Below, piece by piece: positions 47,173 through 57,874 of a DNA stretch of 64,000 bases. Made by a program: the position numbers and the translations under genes. This DNA comes from Dermanyssus gallinae (lineage: Eukaryota > Arthropoda > Arachnida > Mesostigmata > Dermanyssidae). The notes under the pieces are model-generated. The model saw nothing but the letters and a program-made list of their open reading frames with translations, made no database searches and was not told where the DNA came from. The DNA is taken from assembly GCA_003439945.1 (NCBI GenBank), contig QVRM01000968.1, forward strand, positions 248,001 through 312,000, read 5' to 3'. Every line of letters begins with the position of its first letter. Within the stretch, counting starts at the first letter, position 1.

Positions 47173-48166
47173 AAGACTAAATCTAAACTAGTGTAGGAAG
47201 CAATGCATCCCTTAATAGGAAGCCTATACTCGTCTTTAATACATGCAATTATCATGTAGGGTGTTCGTACCCCGACAGCTTACAGTGAAGACTAACCTGG
47301 CCAAATATCGTCATCAATCTTCATCCAAACCTCGTACACAGGCACGGTTACATACCTAGACGCCATCATCTGATTCAATTTGACTGGGAACCATGCACAA
47401 GTATGCAGCGGAATGGGCATCCCTCGGGGTGTCTAGGAGTGCGGCGGTAGGCATAGCTCGAAGGCAGAACAGCAGTACCCGAACTCATCACGAATTTACG
47501 ACAGCAAAGCATGGCTGCCAACAAAACGCGATCAACAACAACTAGAGCGTCTCAACGCCAAAAGGCGGTGTCCAACTCCCCGACATCCATGAACATCGGA
47601 TGCCAAATCCCCGATAATTTAGGATTTTCTTGCAGCAGGGTTGCAGAGAGTGGACACACACCGAAGCGTCGGGCTGCTAGAGGGTGAAGCTCTCAAAGTT
47701 GACCGACAAAGCAAAAAATACCAGCCACTTTCACGTCACGTTCGATACGGTTCCGCCAGGCTCCGCCAACAGCTACTTAGATTAGCACATTAAACCAAAG
47801 TATTTGGCTTGCGCATCATGCAACCCTGGGAGTGGACAGAGTGAATACAGTATCGCCTTTGTAAGAACGCATCTGAGATTCCCAACATTGAGCCTAATCG
47901 AAACCCTATCGACCCATCGGTTTATTTAAAAAAACATAGCATTATCTAGCAATTAGGCCGTAGTAGTAGTAGAACCCATTGCTGACCTGAAGTCCCTTGA
48001 CACGCTTGTCAACTTGCGCTTCAAAGTCGGTGCCATCAAGTAGGCGGACGGTGCAGGTTATCCCTTGACCTTTTTTCGGTGATGGGTGAGCCATTTTGCC
48101 GCCTTGGTCGCCCTTGCGAATCGAAGCCGGCGTGGCCCGGCCACTTTCGTCGTTGTCTTCGGCCAT
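33219..48166 (-). CDS. cora: coracle / protein 4.1 (EPB41-family) FERM scaffold, 12 coding exons
   Basis: The gene encodes a membrane-cytoskeleton scaffold. In insects coracle sits at septate junctions and binds Neurexin IV, and the vertebrate relatives link spectrin-actin to membrane proteins; these roles come from family knowledge. The sequence shows a FERM domain (about residues 36-325, exons 1-4), a FERM-adjacent basic region ([16 protein letters not shown], continuing into exon 5), a long Ser/Pro/Thr-rich, probably disordered middle (exons 5-9), and the 4.1 C-terminal domain (exons 10-12) with [18 protein letters not shown]. Exons are 47987-48166, 46446-46634, 45899-46131, 44415-44935, 41200-41405, 40830-40946, 37506-39194, 35834-36013, 34805-35152, 34242-34496, 33430-33624 and 33219-33257. 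Phases agree at every junction and give about 1,383 codons ending in TAA. The start is the first in-frame ATG of exon 1, but the frame stays open upstream to a TAG near 48.3 kb, so a further 5' exon is possible. Intron 2 has a GC donor. Alternative exons cannot be excluded. Confidence 0.93.
33258..33429 (-). other. coracle introns 10 and 11
   Basis: Intron 11 (33258-33429) is short and ends TTTTTTATCAG. Intron 10 (33625-34241) holds an (AT)n array at about 33683-33706 and nothing else recognised. Confidence 0.8.
33430..33624 (-). CDS. cora: coracle coding exon 11 (4.1 C-terminal domain core)
   Basis: The exon encodes [58 protein letters not shown] and LK. This is the most conserved part of the 4.1 C-terminal domain, and the segment through [10 protein letters not shown] is nearly the insect coracle sequence as I remember it. 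The donor is AAG|GTATGC. Two in-phase acceptors exist 12 bases apart: AAG|GTAATT (used here, exon starts at 33624) and CAG|CAAACC (start at 33612). Confidence 0.93.
34242..34496 (-). CDS. cora: coracle coding exon 10 (start of 4.1 C-terminal domain)
   Basis: The 85-codon exon encodes [17 protein letters not shown], a Gly-rich spacer, then [19 protein letters not shown]. The last stretch aligns with the VPVVxTETKTITYES segment that opens the 4.1 C-terminal domain in animals. The acceptor is GTTTTGTTTGCAG|CAAACG and the donor GGAGAG|GTTAGT, phase 0 on both sides. Confidence 0.9.
34805..35152 (-). CDS. cora: coracle coding exon 9 (Gly/Ser-rich, poly-Gln)
   Basis: The 116-codon exon encodes [20 protein letters not shown], a Gly/Ser-rich stretch, [19 protein letters not shown], a run of five Gln, and [20 protein letters not shown]. 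The acceptor is CTTGTTGCAG|TATTAT and the donor CTACCG|GTAGGA, both phase 0. It leads into the C-terminal domain. Confidence 0.86.
35335..35530 (-). mobile_element. tRNA-derived SINE in coracle intron 8
   Basis: On the minus strand a tRNA-like head reads TGGCTTAGTACC (A box), then TTGCCTTGCATTCGGGAGGC, then GGATTCGATACC (B box), all within about 60 nt. The putative anticodon loop is TTGCATT, as in an Ala-type tRNA. It has no flanking genes or acceptor stem, and lies inside the intron in the same orientation as coracle. It differs from the SINE at 21955 and 59158. A decayed tRNA pseudogene is the alternative. Confidence 0.55.
35834..36013 (-). CDS. cora: coracle coding exon 8
   Basis: The 60-codon exon encodes [20 protein letters not shown] and a Ser/Pro/Gln-rich run ending SFEKDTQ. 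The acceptor CCTCCCCCAG|TACCGA and donor ACACAG|GTAGGC are good and both phase 0, joining ...PASYQ to YRQDS. Its length is a multiple of three, so it could be a cassette exon. Confidence 0.84.
36014..37505 (-). other. coracle intron 7
   Basis: A 1.5-kb intron with GTGCTT at its 5' end and CTCCCCCAG at its 3' end. It contains a (CA)n run near 37164-37176 and an (AT)n array at about 37255-37301. No exon was recognised inside, although small alternative exons could be missed. Confidence 0.75.
37506..39194 (-). CDS. cora: coracle coding exon 7 (563 codons, disordered middle region)
   Basis: This long open stretch encodes [20 protein letters not shown], acidic and Ser/Thr-rich sequence, and many S/T-P sites such as [16 protein letters not shown] and [16 protein letters not shown]. 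It ends GQPASYQ at donor CAG|GTGCTT. It corresponds to the long, poorly conserved central region of insect coracle. The likely acceptor is TTTCACCAAAG|GACGAC, an unusual AAG acceptor but the only AG in a long stretch that keeps phase 0. The open frame continues upstream into intron and downstream past the donor, so those extensions are not counted. Confidence 0.85.
39195..40829 (-). other. coracle intron 6
   Basis: A 1.6-kb intron from GTAAGT to an unusual CAAAG acceptor. It has an (AT)n array of about 55 bp at 40628-40683. No other feature was seen. Confidence 0.7.
40830..40946 (-). CDS. cora: coracle coding exon 6
   Basis: This 39-codon exon encodes [20 protein letters not shown] and a segment ending TRRSQVED. 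Splice sites are strong: acceptor GGTTATACAG|AAGCCC and donor GAAGAC|GTAAGT, both phase 0. An exon divisible by three with strong sites could be skipped without a frameshift. Confidence 0.88.
41200..41405 (-). CDS. cora: coracle coding exon 5 (FERM-adjacent, Ser/Arg-rich)
   Basis: After the acceptor ACAATAG|GTGGGG the exon encodes a split Arg, then [33 protein letters not shown] and an acidic/Ser-rich stretch. The RxxS sites fit the phosphorylated FERM-adjacent region known in 4.1 proteins. The donor is weak: AACAAG|GTTCGA at 41200/41199 is chosen over an in-phase GC alternative 12 bases earlier. The other junctions around it are in phase. Confidence 0.8.
41406..44414 (-). other. coracle intron 4
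   Basis: A 3-kb intron from GTACGT to ACAATAG. It contains the retrotransposon tail at 42807-43400, a CAA-rich tract at about 43738-43805, a run of 12 C at 44214-44225 and an (AT)n array at about 44350-44376. The part 41700-42600 has no recognised feature. Confidence 0.75.
42807..43400 (-). pseudogene. non-LTR retrotransposon C-terminal remnant within coracle intron 4
   Basis: The minus strand reads through a thumb-like segment ([19 protein letters not shown]), a TAG at 43283-43281, then about 158 codons with no stop. These include [14 protein letters not shown] and a Cys/His tail with ECICRLC...KYHASVC, the same C-x-C-x2-C then Y-H-x3-C pattern as the remnant at 671-1488. The thumb segment and tail order match non-LTR polyproteins. 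It is one stop away from a continuous frame over nearly 600 bp. I cannot exclude a different, domesticated origin for the open part. Confidence 0.6.
44415..44935 (-). CDS. cora: coracle coding exon 4 (end of F2, FERM F3 lobe, FERM-adjacent region)
   Basis: The exon encodes residues 202-374 plus one base. It contains [20 protein letters not shown], the PH-like F3 lobe with [20 protein letters not shown] and [19 protein letters not shown] sequence (here [15 protein letters not shown]), and [15 protein letters not shown]. It ends in the basic FERM-adjacent segment. The acceptor is ACGTTTCAG|GGGCC. The donor is ATGGACC|GTACGT; a second GT four bases further would break the phase with exon 5. Confidence 0.95.
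44936..45898 (-). other. coracle intron 3
   Basis: A 963-bp intron from GTATGT to TTTCAG. No repeat array or other feature was recognised. Confidence 0.8.
45899..46131 (-). CDS. cora: coracle coding exon 3 (FERM F2 lobe)
   Basis: The exon encodes residues 124-200 plus two bases of codon 201. Recognisable F2 lobe stretches are [20 protein letters not shown], the Ala-Leu-Leu-Gly-Ser helix, and [17 protein letters not shown]. The acceptor is TTGTCTTCAG|GAGGAC. The donor is CATAA|GTATGT, which leaves two bases that are completed to Lys by the first G of exon 4. Confidence 0.94.
46132..46445 (-). other. coracle intron 2, GC-AG type, with paired palindromes
   Basis: The intron runs from GCAAGT at 46445 to TTCAG at 46132. 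The nearest downstream GT would shift the frame, while the GC donor joins [10 protein letters not shown] to [10 protein letters not shown] as in other 4.1 proteins. It contains a (CT)n(AT)n microsatellite (about 46309-46352) flanked by two near-identical palindromes: 46282-46304 and 46391-46414, the second with perfect 10-bp arms CCCTGTACAT / ATGTACAGGG around ATAA. Confidence 0.85.
46446..46634 (-). CDS. cora: coracle coding exon 2 (FERM F1 lobe)
   Basis: This exon encodes residues 61-123, including [20 protein letters not shown] and [14 protein letters not shown], both hallmark stretches of the 4.1 FERM F1 lobe and the F1/F2 linker. The acceptor is TTTATTACAG|GTTTTTG. The donor is CAG|GCAAGT, a GC instead of GT but otherwise a perfect consensus. 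Phase is 0 on both sides. Confidence 0.93.
46635..47986 (-). other. coracle intron 1 (between coding exons 1 and 2)
   Basis: A 1.35-kb intron from GTCAGC to TTTATTACAG. It contains an (AT)n array at about 47131-47170. No other feature was recognised. Confidence 0.75.
47987..48166 (-). CDS. cora: coracle coding exon 1 (start of FERM F1 lobe)
   Basis: The exon encodes residues 1-60 from the ATG at 48166-48164. The acidic, poorly conserved N-terminus is followed by [20 protein letters not shown], which matches the first ubiquitin-like strands of the FERM F1 lobe. The donor is CAG|GTCAGC at 47987/47986, phase 0. The reading frame is open upstream of this ATG through another 40 or so codons without an earlier Met. 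The true start may therefore lie in an upstream exon, spliced to an acceptor near 48.3 kb. Confidence 0.85.
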
Positions 48167-48534
48167 ATCTGCGGCTGCGTCCCCACAGTCGCTGGTCGCT
48201 ACGTCCTGCACGTCAATGAGCAGGTCCCTGCGGGACTCCGAAGTCCTCGTCCTGACGACAGTGGCGCTCGGTCGACTTGGCGGTCGCTTTCCTACCTCGG
48301 AAGGGACGACCTACGGCGAACTCGTTTTGACGACAAGCTTGGCGCCTTAATTGTAGTTGGTGCGCCTTCGAGCTGCTGCTGCTGCTCCTCCCAGAGCAGA
48401 ATAGATTCACTGCACGCTCAGGTCATCCACGGACTGGCTGAAACAGGCCAATAACAACACTATTCATTAGCGATCCTCATCAATTGCGAATGCCGCCTTA
48501 TAAAGATACGCTGCTAATTTGAATTATTACATGT

Positions 48535-48579
<45 letters not shown>

Positions 48580-48789
48580 GTAGTAAAGCAAAAACGTTTC
48601 GAAAAATAATTGTGTTTTTCCGTTTGAGTAGTCACCGATTCTTAGAAAGTTATATATATATATAATTTTTATTTATTTAAAATGCACCCTGTTTGGGTAT
48701 GTAAATACGAACATGATATATATAGCAAACATGGTAAAATGAATTATGAGCATTCTCACTGAAGCTGAGAAATCGCTTCCTCAGCAAAG

Positions 48790-48830
<41 letters not shown>

Positions 48831-49137
48831 GCGTCTTGCACTGTAAGGAATAATTAATAATATGCAACGGTTGCTATAAACACCTCTCACTTGTTTCCGT
48901 GTAAGTATAATAACTTCATACCAGTGGGCTACCACCAAACTATTTGGATTGCACACCAATAAGTTGTCAAAATGTGCTTTAAATAAAGTTTATCTATAAA
49001 AACCAGAAAGTGTTCTAGGGACCAAAATAGGACCAACTAGAGAGAGCGTACGTCCTTACTTAACGCGGACGATATATGAAAAGCGCAGTATGCGTGATGC
49101 ACTCTCAATGAAAAGCGGTTATTTTTAAAACGCTCGA

Positions 49138-49199
<62 letters not shown>

Positions 49200-51419
49200 C
49201 CGCTGCTTATAAACGCTTTTACAGCTGGCATAAGCTAAACGCCAAGACAGTCAAAGAAGCAGCTGGCTGAGGCGGGAGGGAGACACACAGGGAAGGCGAG
49301 GAAAGACGAATGGGCGCCGCAACGGTAGAGTGTCAGAAGCCATAAGGAGACTGCTAGCGACAGTGGGCATATCAAAGGCGCTATACGCGAATGCCAAACT
49401 GAAGACGAGCCCCGAGCAAGCTGAATCCAGTATCCGTCTAGGGTTATTCCATAGCTCGGACCGCGCGCCGTCGTTACATACCGATTTCCAAACGTACACA
49501 GCCATACACGAATATCATAGAGCTGTACTAGCTACAAGAGTTGAACACACGCTTATTACGCGCGCACATCAATGGACAGCAGGAAGGATACTATGGTCGC
49601 CTACATACGCACACCCAAGTAGACATATAGTCTTGACTTGAACAACTTGTCAATCGTGGCGGGCGCGACTGGTGGAGCAGCGAGGAGCACCCAAACGGTA
49701 TAGGGTGGAGTCACTTACTGCCACTCAACCCCACCCGTTGGTGCTGCCGCTGCGGCTGCTGCGCTGGTGCGAGCACCCCCAAGCAAACCCTCGTGTCTCC
49801 CTACCACCTCAGAACTCCAAGCTCAATTCTCCCCCCCCCCCCTCCCGCCGGCAAATAATGGCTAGAGCGATACGCGGGCAGACAACGACAATAAAGAAGG
49901 CAACAACAACAACAATATTGAGGTTGGGGCGGACGCGGCAGGTTGCAGCTACGGCGCAATACAACAACAACTCTATCACCAACAAAAACAACCAAGAACC
50001 ACAACAACAACAACAACAACAACAGCAATAACAACAAAATATCTTTGCCAGTCGTACACACATCCACATATACAAGCATACACACGCAGAAGGTGAATGG
50101 CGGGATCTCGAATTTGCCCACCGAGCGCGGTTGAAGACAGGGATATCTTGGGGGCTTTGGGGGAGATTGAGAGAGTGGGAGTAAGCGGCAATGGACTGCG
50201 ACGAGACGGCACGACATCGGGACCGCCGCTGTTTGGGGTGGCTTGAGGAGGCGCGCACCAACCCAACAGCACAGCGGCTATCCTGTTTTCGACACAACGT
50301 TCCACAGCAGCGGCGTCATAGCGAGCTAGCTGTTTCGTCTTCCTCTTTCTCCTCGTACGACAGCATAAGCAACATCAACAAGAACAACAATGACAACACC
50401 CCAATCTGCAGAACTGACAAGCCCGTTGGGTGATAAGGTGATCACTGCCGCCCACAACCCACCGCCCCTGCTTTCATAGAACATCATTATCATTCTATCA
50501 TGAAGATCATCATCATCGTTGTCCATGTTCAGACAGAGTTAGGGGAAGACCCACGCCGAACGAGTGCAGTGACGATGGTCACAGAAACCATACCGGCCAG
50601 CTCTCGAAACACCTCGGCATCCGTGGTCTGGCTACCCGCCTAACGTGCTCCGCGCTGGCTAAACTGGCTCCACTACAAGCGATGAAGTCAAGCCGACTCA
50701 TACGACTGACACGCTTTGACACTGCTCTTAGGTTAGGCTTATTATAAATATAAATCCCTTCGATGCCGCCGCCGCCGTTCACCGATGGAGACCACTTCCT
50801 GATCCTTTGTCCTTACACAGAACGGGCGATCGGTCCCACAGCCAGTGTCACCGCCGACTCTGTGTAGCCCCCGGTTGCACCTGGCCCCTCTTTCTCTCTT
50901 TCGCCCTCTACCTCTGTTTCACTGTGTGATCCGCGCAATCCAATCCCCGCCCAAGCCAAGAAGTTGTACACCAAGTCATGCCTGTCGGATACCCCCTCCT
51001 ATTATGTTCGCTTAATGAGCGGCAAGCTGGCTATCCGTTTCTGTAAAGTGAGCAAACCATAGCGTCGCTAAAAAGGATTCGCTTTTAGCGACTTAAGGAA
51101 TGGTGCTTAATACGAGCGCGAATTAAGTAAGGATAATGTCCTTAATTTCAAGCTAATAATGTGGCGAACAAGTTCCGCATATACAACAACAGCGACGACG
51201 GCGACACTCGGAACATCCCATCCCGAAAATAGAATCGAGACACCCTAGCTTGTAGTCTTTACCACCAGTAAGTGGATTCTGACTGGCGCGACGTTTCAAA
51301 CATAAGAAGTCATGCCAGCAATATACGGTTAGTCCTATCATTACTGCTACCACTGTGTTAACCACGAGGGAAAGCTTCAGGTGTTTAATAACTGGCTCCC
51401 GGTCTGCCGTTCACCATGC

Positions 51420-51456
<37 letters not shown>

Positions 51457-52173
51457 TAGCTCATAGCACCGAGTCTTTGCCGGGTCTCTTAAGCACTGCG
51501 ACGGCCAGAGCACACAGGCCTGTATTCTTAGAAAACCTTGTTCATCCGCAGGCGACGTCCTCTCATGCATGACAGTGTATTTTCTTTTGGCAAAAAAAAA
51601 CAAAGCTAACCTCATACCATACAGAGTTAAATCTCCGGCAGATGACGGCGCGATACGCGATTGCCAAGGATTAGAATAGGAAAGAGACACCGAGCGACAG
51701 CGACCGCTCACTCGCTGAGTGAGAGAGAGAGAGACTCAGTGCCGACCTTTAGAGGCATCGTTCTAAATTTAGCGTCAAACACATTCGCGCCACGAATGTG
51801 ATCCCATCTGCTACTGCAGCTGCAGCGGCGTCCACCAGCGTGAGGAAGCTGAGCTTTCTCTAGACTCTGTCAGCAAGTCTCGATCCGAGCGTCGGAGCGC
51901 GAAGGAGGGCTACGTCGAAGCTGCTCAGCTGCTCGACTGCTTCGTCAACAACGGCGAACTCCGTCCAAGATACGTACTACTACGCAACACAAGAGGCCAC
52001 AGAAGAACAGAACTTCTTTACTTAACTAGACTGGAACCTGATCTACACGAAGGTACAAGCAAACATATATTCGGCTAAAGTATTAATATATATATATATA
52101 TATATATACAACACGAGGTAAGAGGCTCACCGACCTCACGGAGTATATATATAAAGATAAAATCAAGTTCCTA

Positions 52174-52224
<51 letters not shown>

Positions 52225-54698
52225 TTCTTTATTTTAAAGTAACTTTATATTGTGTAGAGTTACTCGAACGTTACTCACATTCAGCAGAAAATTTGATCTA
52301 AAAAACAACAGTGGTACCATAGCTACTGAGTCTCGACTAAGGTTTTACGATAAATTCTCAAATAGATCTGTGTTATATCTAGCAAGCACCCTTTAACGCA
52401 CATTAAAAATGCTGCGGAAGCCGTCACGAGTGACACATTTCTACAAATACAAAGATATTAAGCTTGTAGTAGAACATACAAATGAAGAAGATAAGGAAAA
52501 CTTAACGCACAATTGATAGATTTTATTACATTTTGTCTGCGCTAGTCAACATTTCAGGCAAACAGTTGAGTCGCAGAAAGAATTACTTCTTGATCGTGCT
52601 TAGGGCGATGACGTTTTCTTTCCGCTTTATATATATATATATATATAAACCCCCCAAAAATCCAATAGAGTGGCCTCAAACCCTAAGAATATTTGTTCTT
52701 TCTAAAGCAGCAGCAGCAAAAATCATAGATAGGGGAGTCAGAACAGCCGGTCGACAGCCGCCAAATGAAGTGCCCGTTAAGCCCAATTGTCGTAGATAGA
52801 CAGATAACTAGAGATTGAGGAGCGCGAGAGAGAAACATCTATCCTTTTAAGTGACCCCAGCTGAGGGCCGATAACAACCTCGGCGGTGGCGGCAGCCTCC
52901 GCCGACCGGACAGCGAGCGCCCGATCGGCCTGAACAGCGAGTCCCTCTCGAACGTGGTAGCATCGCAGCCGTGAGAAGGCGTAAGGAACTCGTCGACAAG
53001 AATGGCGCTCATTTTTCACTTGCCAAATTACGGGGGTGGAGGACAGGTCCGCTTTCTCGCCGCCGCCGCCGCCACCCCTCATAGGGCCCCGCCTAAGCTA
53101 ACCTCATCGCGACAGTATGAGCAAGCGATAGCAACCGTTTGCTAGTTGCTACTACGACACCTCGGCGGGCAGCTGGCTGTGTCCGCGGCCAAAGCGCCTT
53201 GCCAAGTTTTCCAAGTCTCGGGTATCAGGAAAACATAGAAATGTATATATCTACAGACACGAAGGTTTCATTCTCACTAATCATAAACGAGCTTCATCAA
53301 GACTCGCACTTCATGGGCATTTTTCATCTCAATGATAATAATATGTATGTGTTGTGTGCGGGATCAGAACTCTTGGCGCCAGAGTCTCCAAACCGCCGCA
53401 CATTTAGTCCCACATTTACTGTCGCCTGGCTGTGGTGAATGATGAAAACGTTTTCTTTATACATCTGTAAATAAGTCGTTTACATTCGACCAACACGCTT
53501 CAATGGAAAATTCGAAAGAATCAAAGGGGAATCGATATAATTCCGCAATACTATAATGTACTATGTTTTTCATTTGCCATAATGACTACATTATCAGACC
53601 ATGTCGAGCAGTACTGCCACGTGACTAAAACGTACTCAACTGCACGATTCGCAATACTGTTGCCTTTTGTTGAGTGAGCCAGTACCTCTTCCTCAAATGT
53701 CGCAGTAAAGTTAATTGTAGTTATGAATCAGCCTATTCGACAGTGGCTTTGTCTGCAATTGCTTATTATCACAGCGCAGTTCAGAACGGCGCGACGAATC
53801 AGATTCAATTAGGTCCCCGGTGGTGATAGTGAGATCTAGTAGACTATTGAAGTGAGTAACCTGAAGTAAGTTGCCAACTCAAGCGATCAAGAACTGCTCG
53901 CAAAAAACGTTTGTCAACATGACGACAAAACTCGCCAGGGGCCGGGCAAAGGGAAAGACATGCGCTCATTCTACTAAAAGTCGAGATCCGCCGGGTCGTC
54001 CAAAGTCCTGCCACATCGCTTTGCTAGACCTTTAGCAAACAGTCAAGACGGGCAAACAGCACACACCTCTCCCGAGGCCTAGGATTCGAGTGGTGGGTCT
54101 ACGCTCGACCTATCGGTATATCTACGATACCAGTAGCACCGCGATGGGGCTGACAACAGAGACAAAAAAGAGAGGCACTCTTAGAAGTCGATAACGGAGG
54201 ACGTCAAAGTCATGGCTGTGCCGCTACAACGAAATTCTACTCGTGCAAGAAGAGAAAACCATTCTATACGATACACGCGTTCGATATACGATAGTACGAT
54301 ATGTTCGACGTCTACTAACTAGGCCACAAGACACAACGTGTACTCTACTCTATTCGAATTACCGCCGTCGTCTTTCGGTGTCCACAGTGGGATCTTTAGC
54401 ACGCTATAAGCTAAGACACACAAAGACCCCAAGGTATACTTTGTAGCTTTAGTCGCTTTGTAGACACGAACGTTGGTCTCGAAATTACAACATCGTGCCA
54501 GGCAGACCGTTCTAGTGGCAAACCCATGTTAACCATGATGAAACAATCAAACCGCTCACTGCAGAGGAACTAATTTTTAGTTGGCTAGGAGCCGAGCACT
54601 TTGTAGGTAATCACAAATAAAATGGAAGCACACGTTCACATCTCACAGTTATCTTAATCGGGAAGCTTAATAATAAATAATAACAACTGCACTAATAG
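48167..54698. other. region upstream of coracle, mixed AT arrays and GC-rich blocks
   Basis: This should include coracle 5' UTR exons or promoter, but none can be fixed. (AT)n arrays lie at about 48545-48576, 48791-48827, 49141-49198 (58 bp), 51423-51451, 52086-52108, 52177-52222 and 52626-52646. A CAA-rich tract runs from about 49980 to 50035. GC-rich blocks at about 49650-50950, 51720-52000 and 52850-53110 are promoter or 5' UTR candidates. A plus-strand frame at 49330-49641 (103 codons) is unrecognised. A small hairpin with perfect 10-bp arms lies at 51064-51073 and 51083-51092. Confidence 0.5.
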
Positions 54699-55006
54699 TG
54701 ATATAATAATCGCACTTGGGCGGGGGGTGGTGGGGGGAGGGGGTTCATGCACCTGCAGATACATGTATCTGTATAAGATCTGGTGAAAGATGCCCCAGGT
54801 ACCACGCGGCATCGTGTGCTGCGGTACCGTCGTTGAATAGCCTATCAGATGCGACTCGGTGCAGACAAGGTGCGGACGCGCAGGAGGTTAGCTTTAACCA
54901 CTTTTATTATTTGTATAATTATTTAAAACGTTCATACAAGAGAATTGTAGTTTTAAAGACACAAATAAACCGTTCGCTGTTTTTTTCTTGATATAATAAT
55001 CGCACT
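54699..55006. mobile_element. 272-bp insertion flanked by perfect 18-bp direct repeats
   Basis: TGATATAATAATCGCACT occurs at 54699-54716 and again, without mismatch, at 54989-55006; bases on either side differ, so the repeat is exactly 18 bp. Between them are 272 bp beginning with a G-rich tract (GGGCGGGGGGTGGTGGGGGG) and ending after AATAAA (54964-54969) and a T-rich tail. An 18-bp target duplication is typical of LINE-driven retroposition. There is no poly(A) at either end and no open frame of note, so the inserted unit is unidentified. Confidence 0.72.
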
Positions 55007-57826
55007 CATGTATTGGATATGCCAGTGTATATATTTGTTTTATTCTTATTATACTTGAATGCAATCTGTCAGTAAAAGGTATGATACATTTGACTCTAAG
55101 CTGCTACTACTAATGTATAATGATTACCCTTTAAATAGGTAATGAAAAAAAAACATTCTGCCTATAAGTACTCAGTGCGATGTGTGTGCTCAAATCGACG
55201 AAAATACAATCTGGTTCGGTTTTTTCTCATCTTCTGTGTTCAGATCACCGATTAGAGCACAATGTGCGGACGTGCAGCGCGTAGCCGTTGCCACAACACT
55301 GCCATTCCTTGCCCAAGCAGCCCTTGAAACCTACGTAAAGGTATGCCAAAATTACACCTTTCTGGGCCACCAGCATTAAGGTCGAAAAAACACCTCGTGG
55401 ACAAGGTATGAATCACTCCGATCCACCTGATGCCACAAGATGCCGGCGCAGGAATCAACGATGTACTGGAGCTATAAGCTCCGCGTGATAGTCAACCTAG
55501 CCCACCAGATAGAGATGTCCCAAGCACCTCTCCGTTTTTCTATGCCGATGTTTGTCTACATCAAGAACACATACATCAAGAACAAAGAAGTCTTTCGTTT
55601 AGGTTGGAGTGACATATGAAGTTGCTGTTGTTGTTGTTGTTGTTGTTGTTGTTGTCACTGTTGCTTCTGTTGTCGCAATTGTTTTTGCTGTTTTTATTGT
55701 TGTCGTCGTCGTCGTCGTCACGGCTACTGTTGGAATCATTGCTAGAGTACTCGCTGTTAGTATAGCTGTCACCTTTATTGCTGTTAACGGTATCGTGGTT
55801 GTGTTTCGAGTGTCATTTTGCTGTTGTCGTCGCTGTGCGTATTACAGTGTATTGCTCTCGCCTTCGAGGACGTCGCCGCCATTGTTACGACATTATTAAT
55901 CCTTGTGGATGTATTAACGTCTCGTTCGATGTGGTTACAGCCGTCGTTAAAGTCACAGTCTATTCATTCTTATTATGACCGTTATTGATGTTGTATCGTT
56001 GCTTCAATAGAAGTCTCATCATTGTTGTTGTCGTCGTTGTCGTCGTCGTTAGCGTAATTACTGTTGCTGCCGCCAAAACACTAGTCGTGAATGCTGTTGT
56101 CGTTGTTGTTGTAACTGCTCTTATACCAATAGTCGTCGTTGTTATTTTTGTTGTTGTAATTCGTGTTCTTATTGTGGCTACGGCTGCTGCTGCTGCTGGC
56201 CATGCTACAGCCATGATGCTAGCAACATTACTGCTCGAACTAATGATGTTTTGTTCCAGATAAATTGGCCGCGTTATTGTCTTACTGGTGTTCACTAGGC
56301 GGCGACTAGACGAACCATGATGTAAAGTCGTTGCTGTGTCGTTGCCAGAACGTGACCAGCGGTGGCTGGTTGCGGATTTAAAACTTCCGCCGTTCGATTC
56401 GCAACGGACGAGCAAAATACGGCAAAGCAATAGACGCTACAATACAGTAGCCACTGTGAATGGGCGGGCCTCCGCCCTTAGTGTCGCGAACGGTCGAAAT
56501 TCGAAATCGACGTTTCCAGTGCGTTTGCAACTTCAAAACGGTAGGACTACAACTTCAAAAAGGCCGGAGCAACTCAAGCAACTGCGGCAGTACCAGGCGG
56601 CAGTAACAAACAAAGGAGGAGTTGGGGAGAGATGAGAAACCGTTGAAACCGTGGTCACTCAAGCAAGGCCCAGCGTCTGACACTGACTTCTGCGTGCAAC
56701 GACTCACCTCACCTCACCACATTTTGTTTTGATGGCCTCAGCACTCTTGACGTTGTCTTACTAAAAAGCTCATGCAAAGTAAAAAGCTCACACTCTTATC
56801 GTGGCGCCAAATCGGGCGTGCAGCCTGAGGATCCAAGCAAACATTCGTACCGAACGCTAATATTGCGAGGCGTCCTCGCCTCAGGCTTGCTATGGGGCAG
56901 TTGATGTCAGCCTATGTACGGGCTGTTAAAAGGCGTTGGGGGTATTGTCCTTACAGTTGTCTTCAATTGTTGTTGCTGTACAAACCGATTGCTATTCGTG
57001 TTGTTGATTTTGCAATTATTTCAAATAGCACCATACAGCAGGCGTTGCTGAATCTAAGTATCAGTCAGTGCATGCGTAGTCCACTGCAGCTTCGCTGCTT
57101 TGGCAGCTGTGTGACTAAATTCACTTTCTTTCTGTCCCGTCTCGAGGGTCATGATTGCTATTTGTTTGATGTCGAACTCAAGCTTCACGGAAACAAACTA
57201 AAACGTCGTATGAAAATACGTATGACGTCATCGTCGGTTCGCAGTGCAAACCACTTCATTTCATATCGAAATGACACGAACGATGGAACAAATAGAAAAC
57301 CCGTTGCCATTGTTTTGCTGACTTCAGTCGTCGTCACAGCCAGCTGCCCGCTTCGCATAACCGCTTCCACTCAGTGTTGTCCGTCTTCGGCATAGCCCAG
57401 TATTCAGTAAACACCACCCAGCCACACCATACGTGCCACTACTAATACACACACACATGCTTACGCTATACGTTGTGTCTATACGTTTGCTGACCGACTA
57501 GCACTGACCGCCGTCACGGCATCGTAATTACGAAACAAACAACCTTCACTAGAGAAAAAGCTAAACCTTGAAGAATACCCAGGACAGACGCTAGTATACA
57601 CCAATGAACGTATAACCACATAGGACAATAGCTGCATTACTACTAATACTACTACTACAACTACAACTACTACTGCTAACACTGAAGTCGGAGTCTCACT
57701 AATAAGAACCAGATTTGCAGTCAGAGCCGTGACAGTCCTAGTAGTAGCCATTCTAGTGGAAGCAGAAACGACGGATGGCAATTTGAGTAAAACTACTTTA
57801 TATATATATATATATATATGATAACC

Positions 57827-57874
<48 letters not shown>

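Noticed and set aside
24658..49198. AT arrays as CRISPR-like or satellite arrays
   Set aside because: They are simple (AT)n microsatellites without spacers, and the genome is eukaryotic.
49330..49641. 103-codon plus-strand frame upstream of coracle
   Set aside because: It does not match any family I know and lacks supporting signals; it could be a retrotransposon fragment but that cannot be shown.
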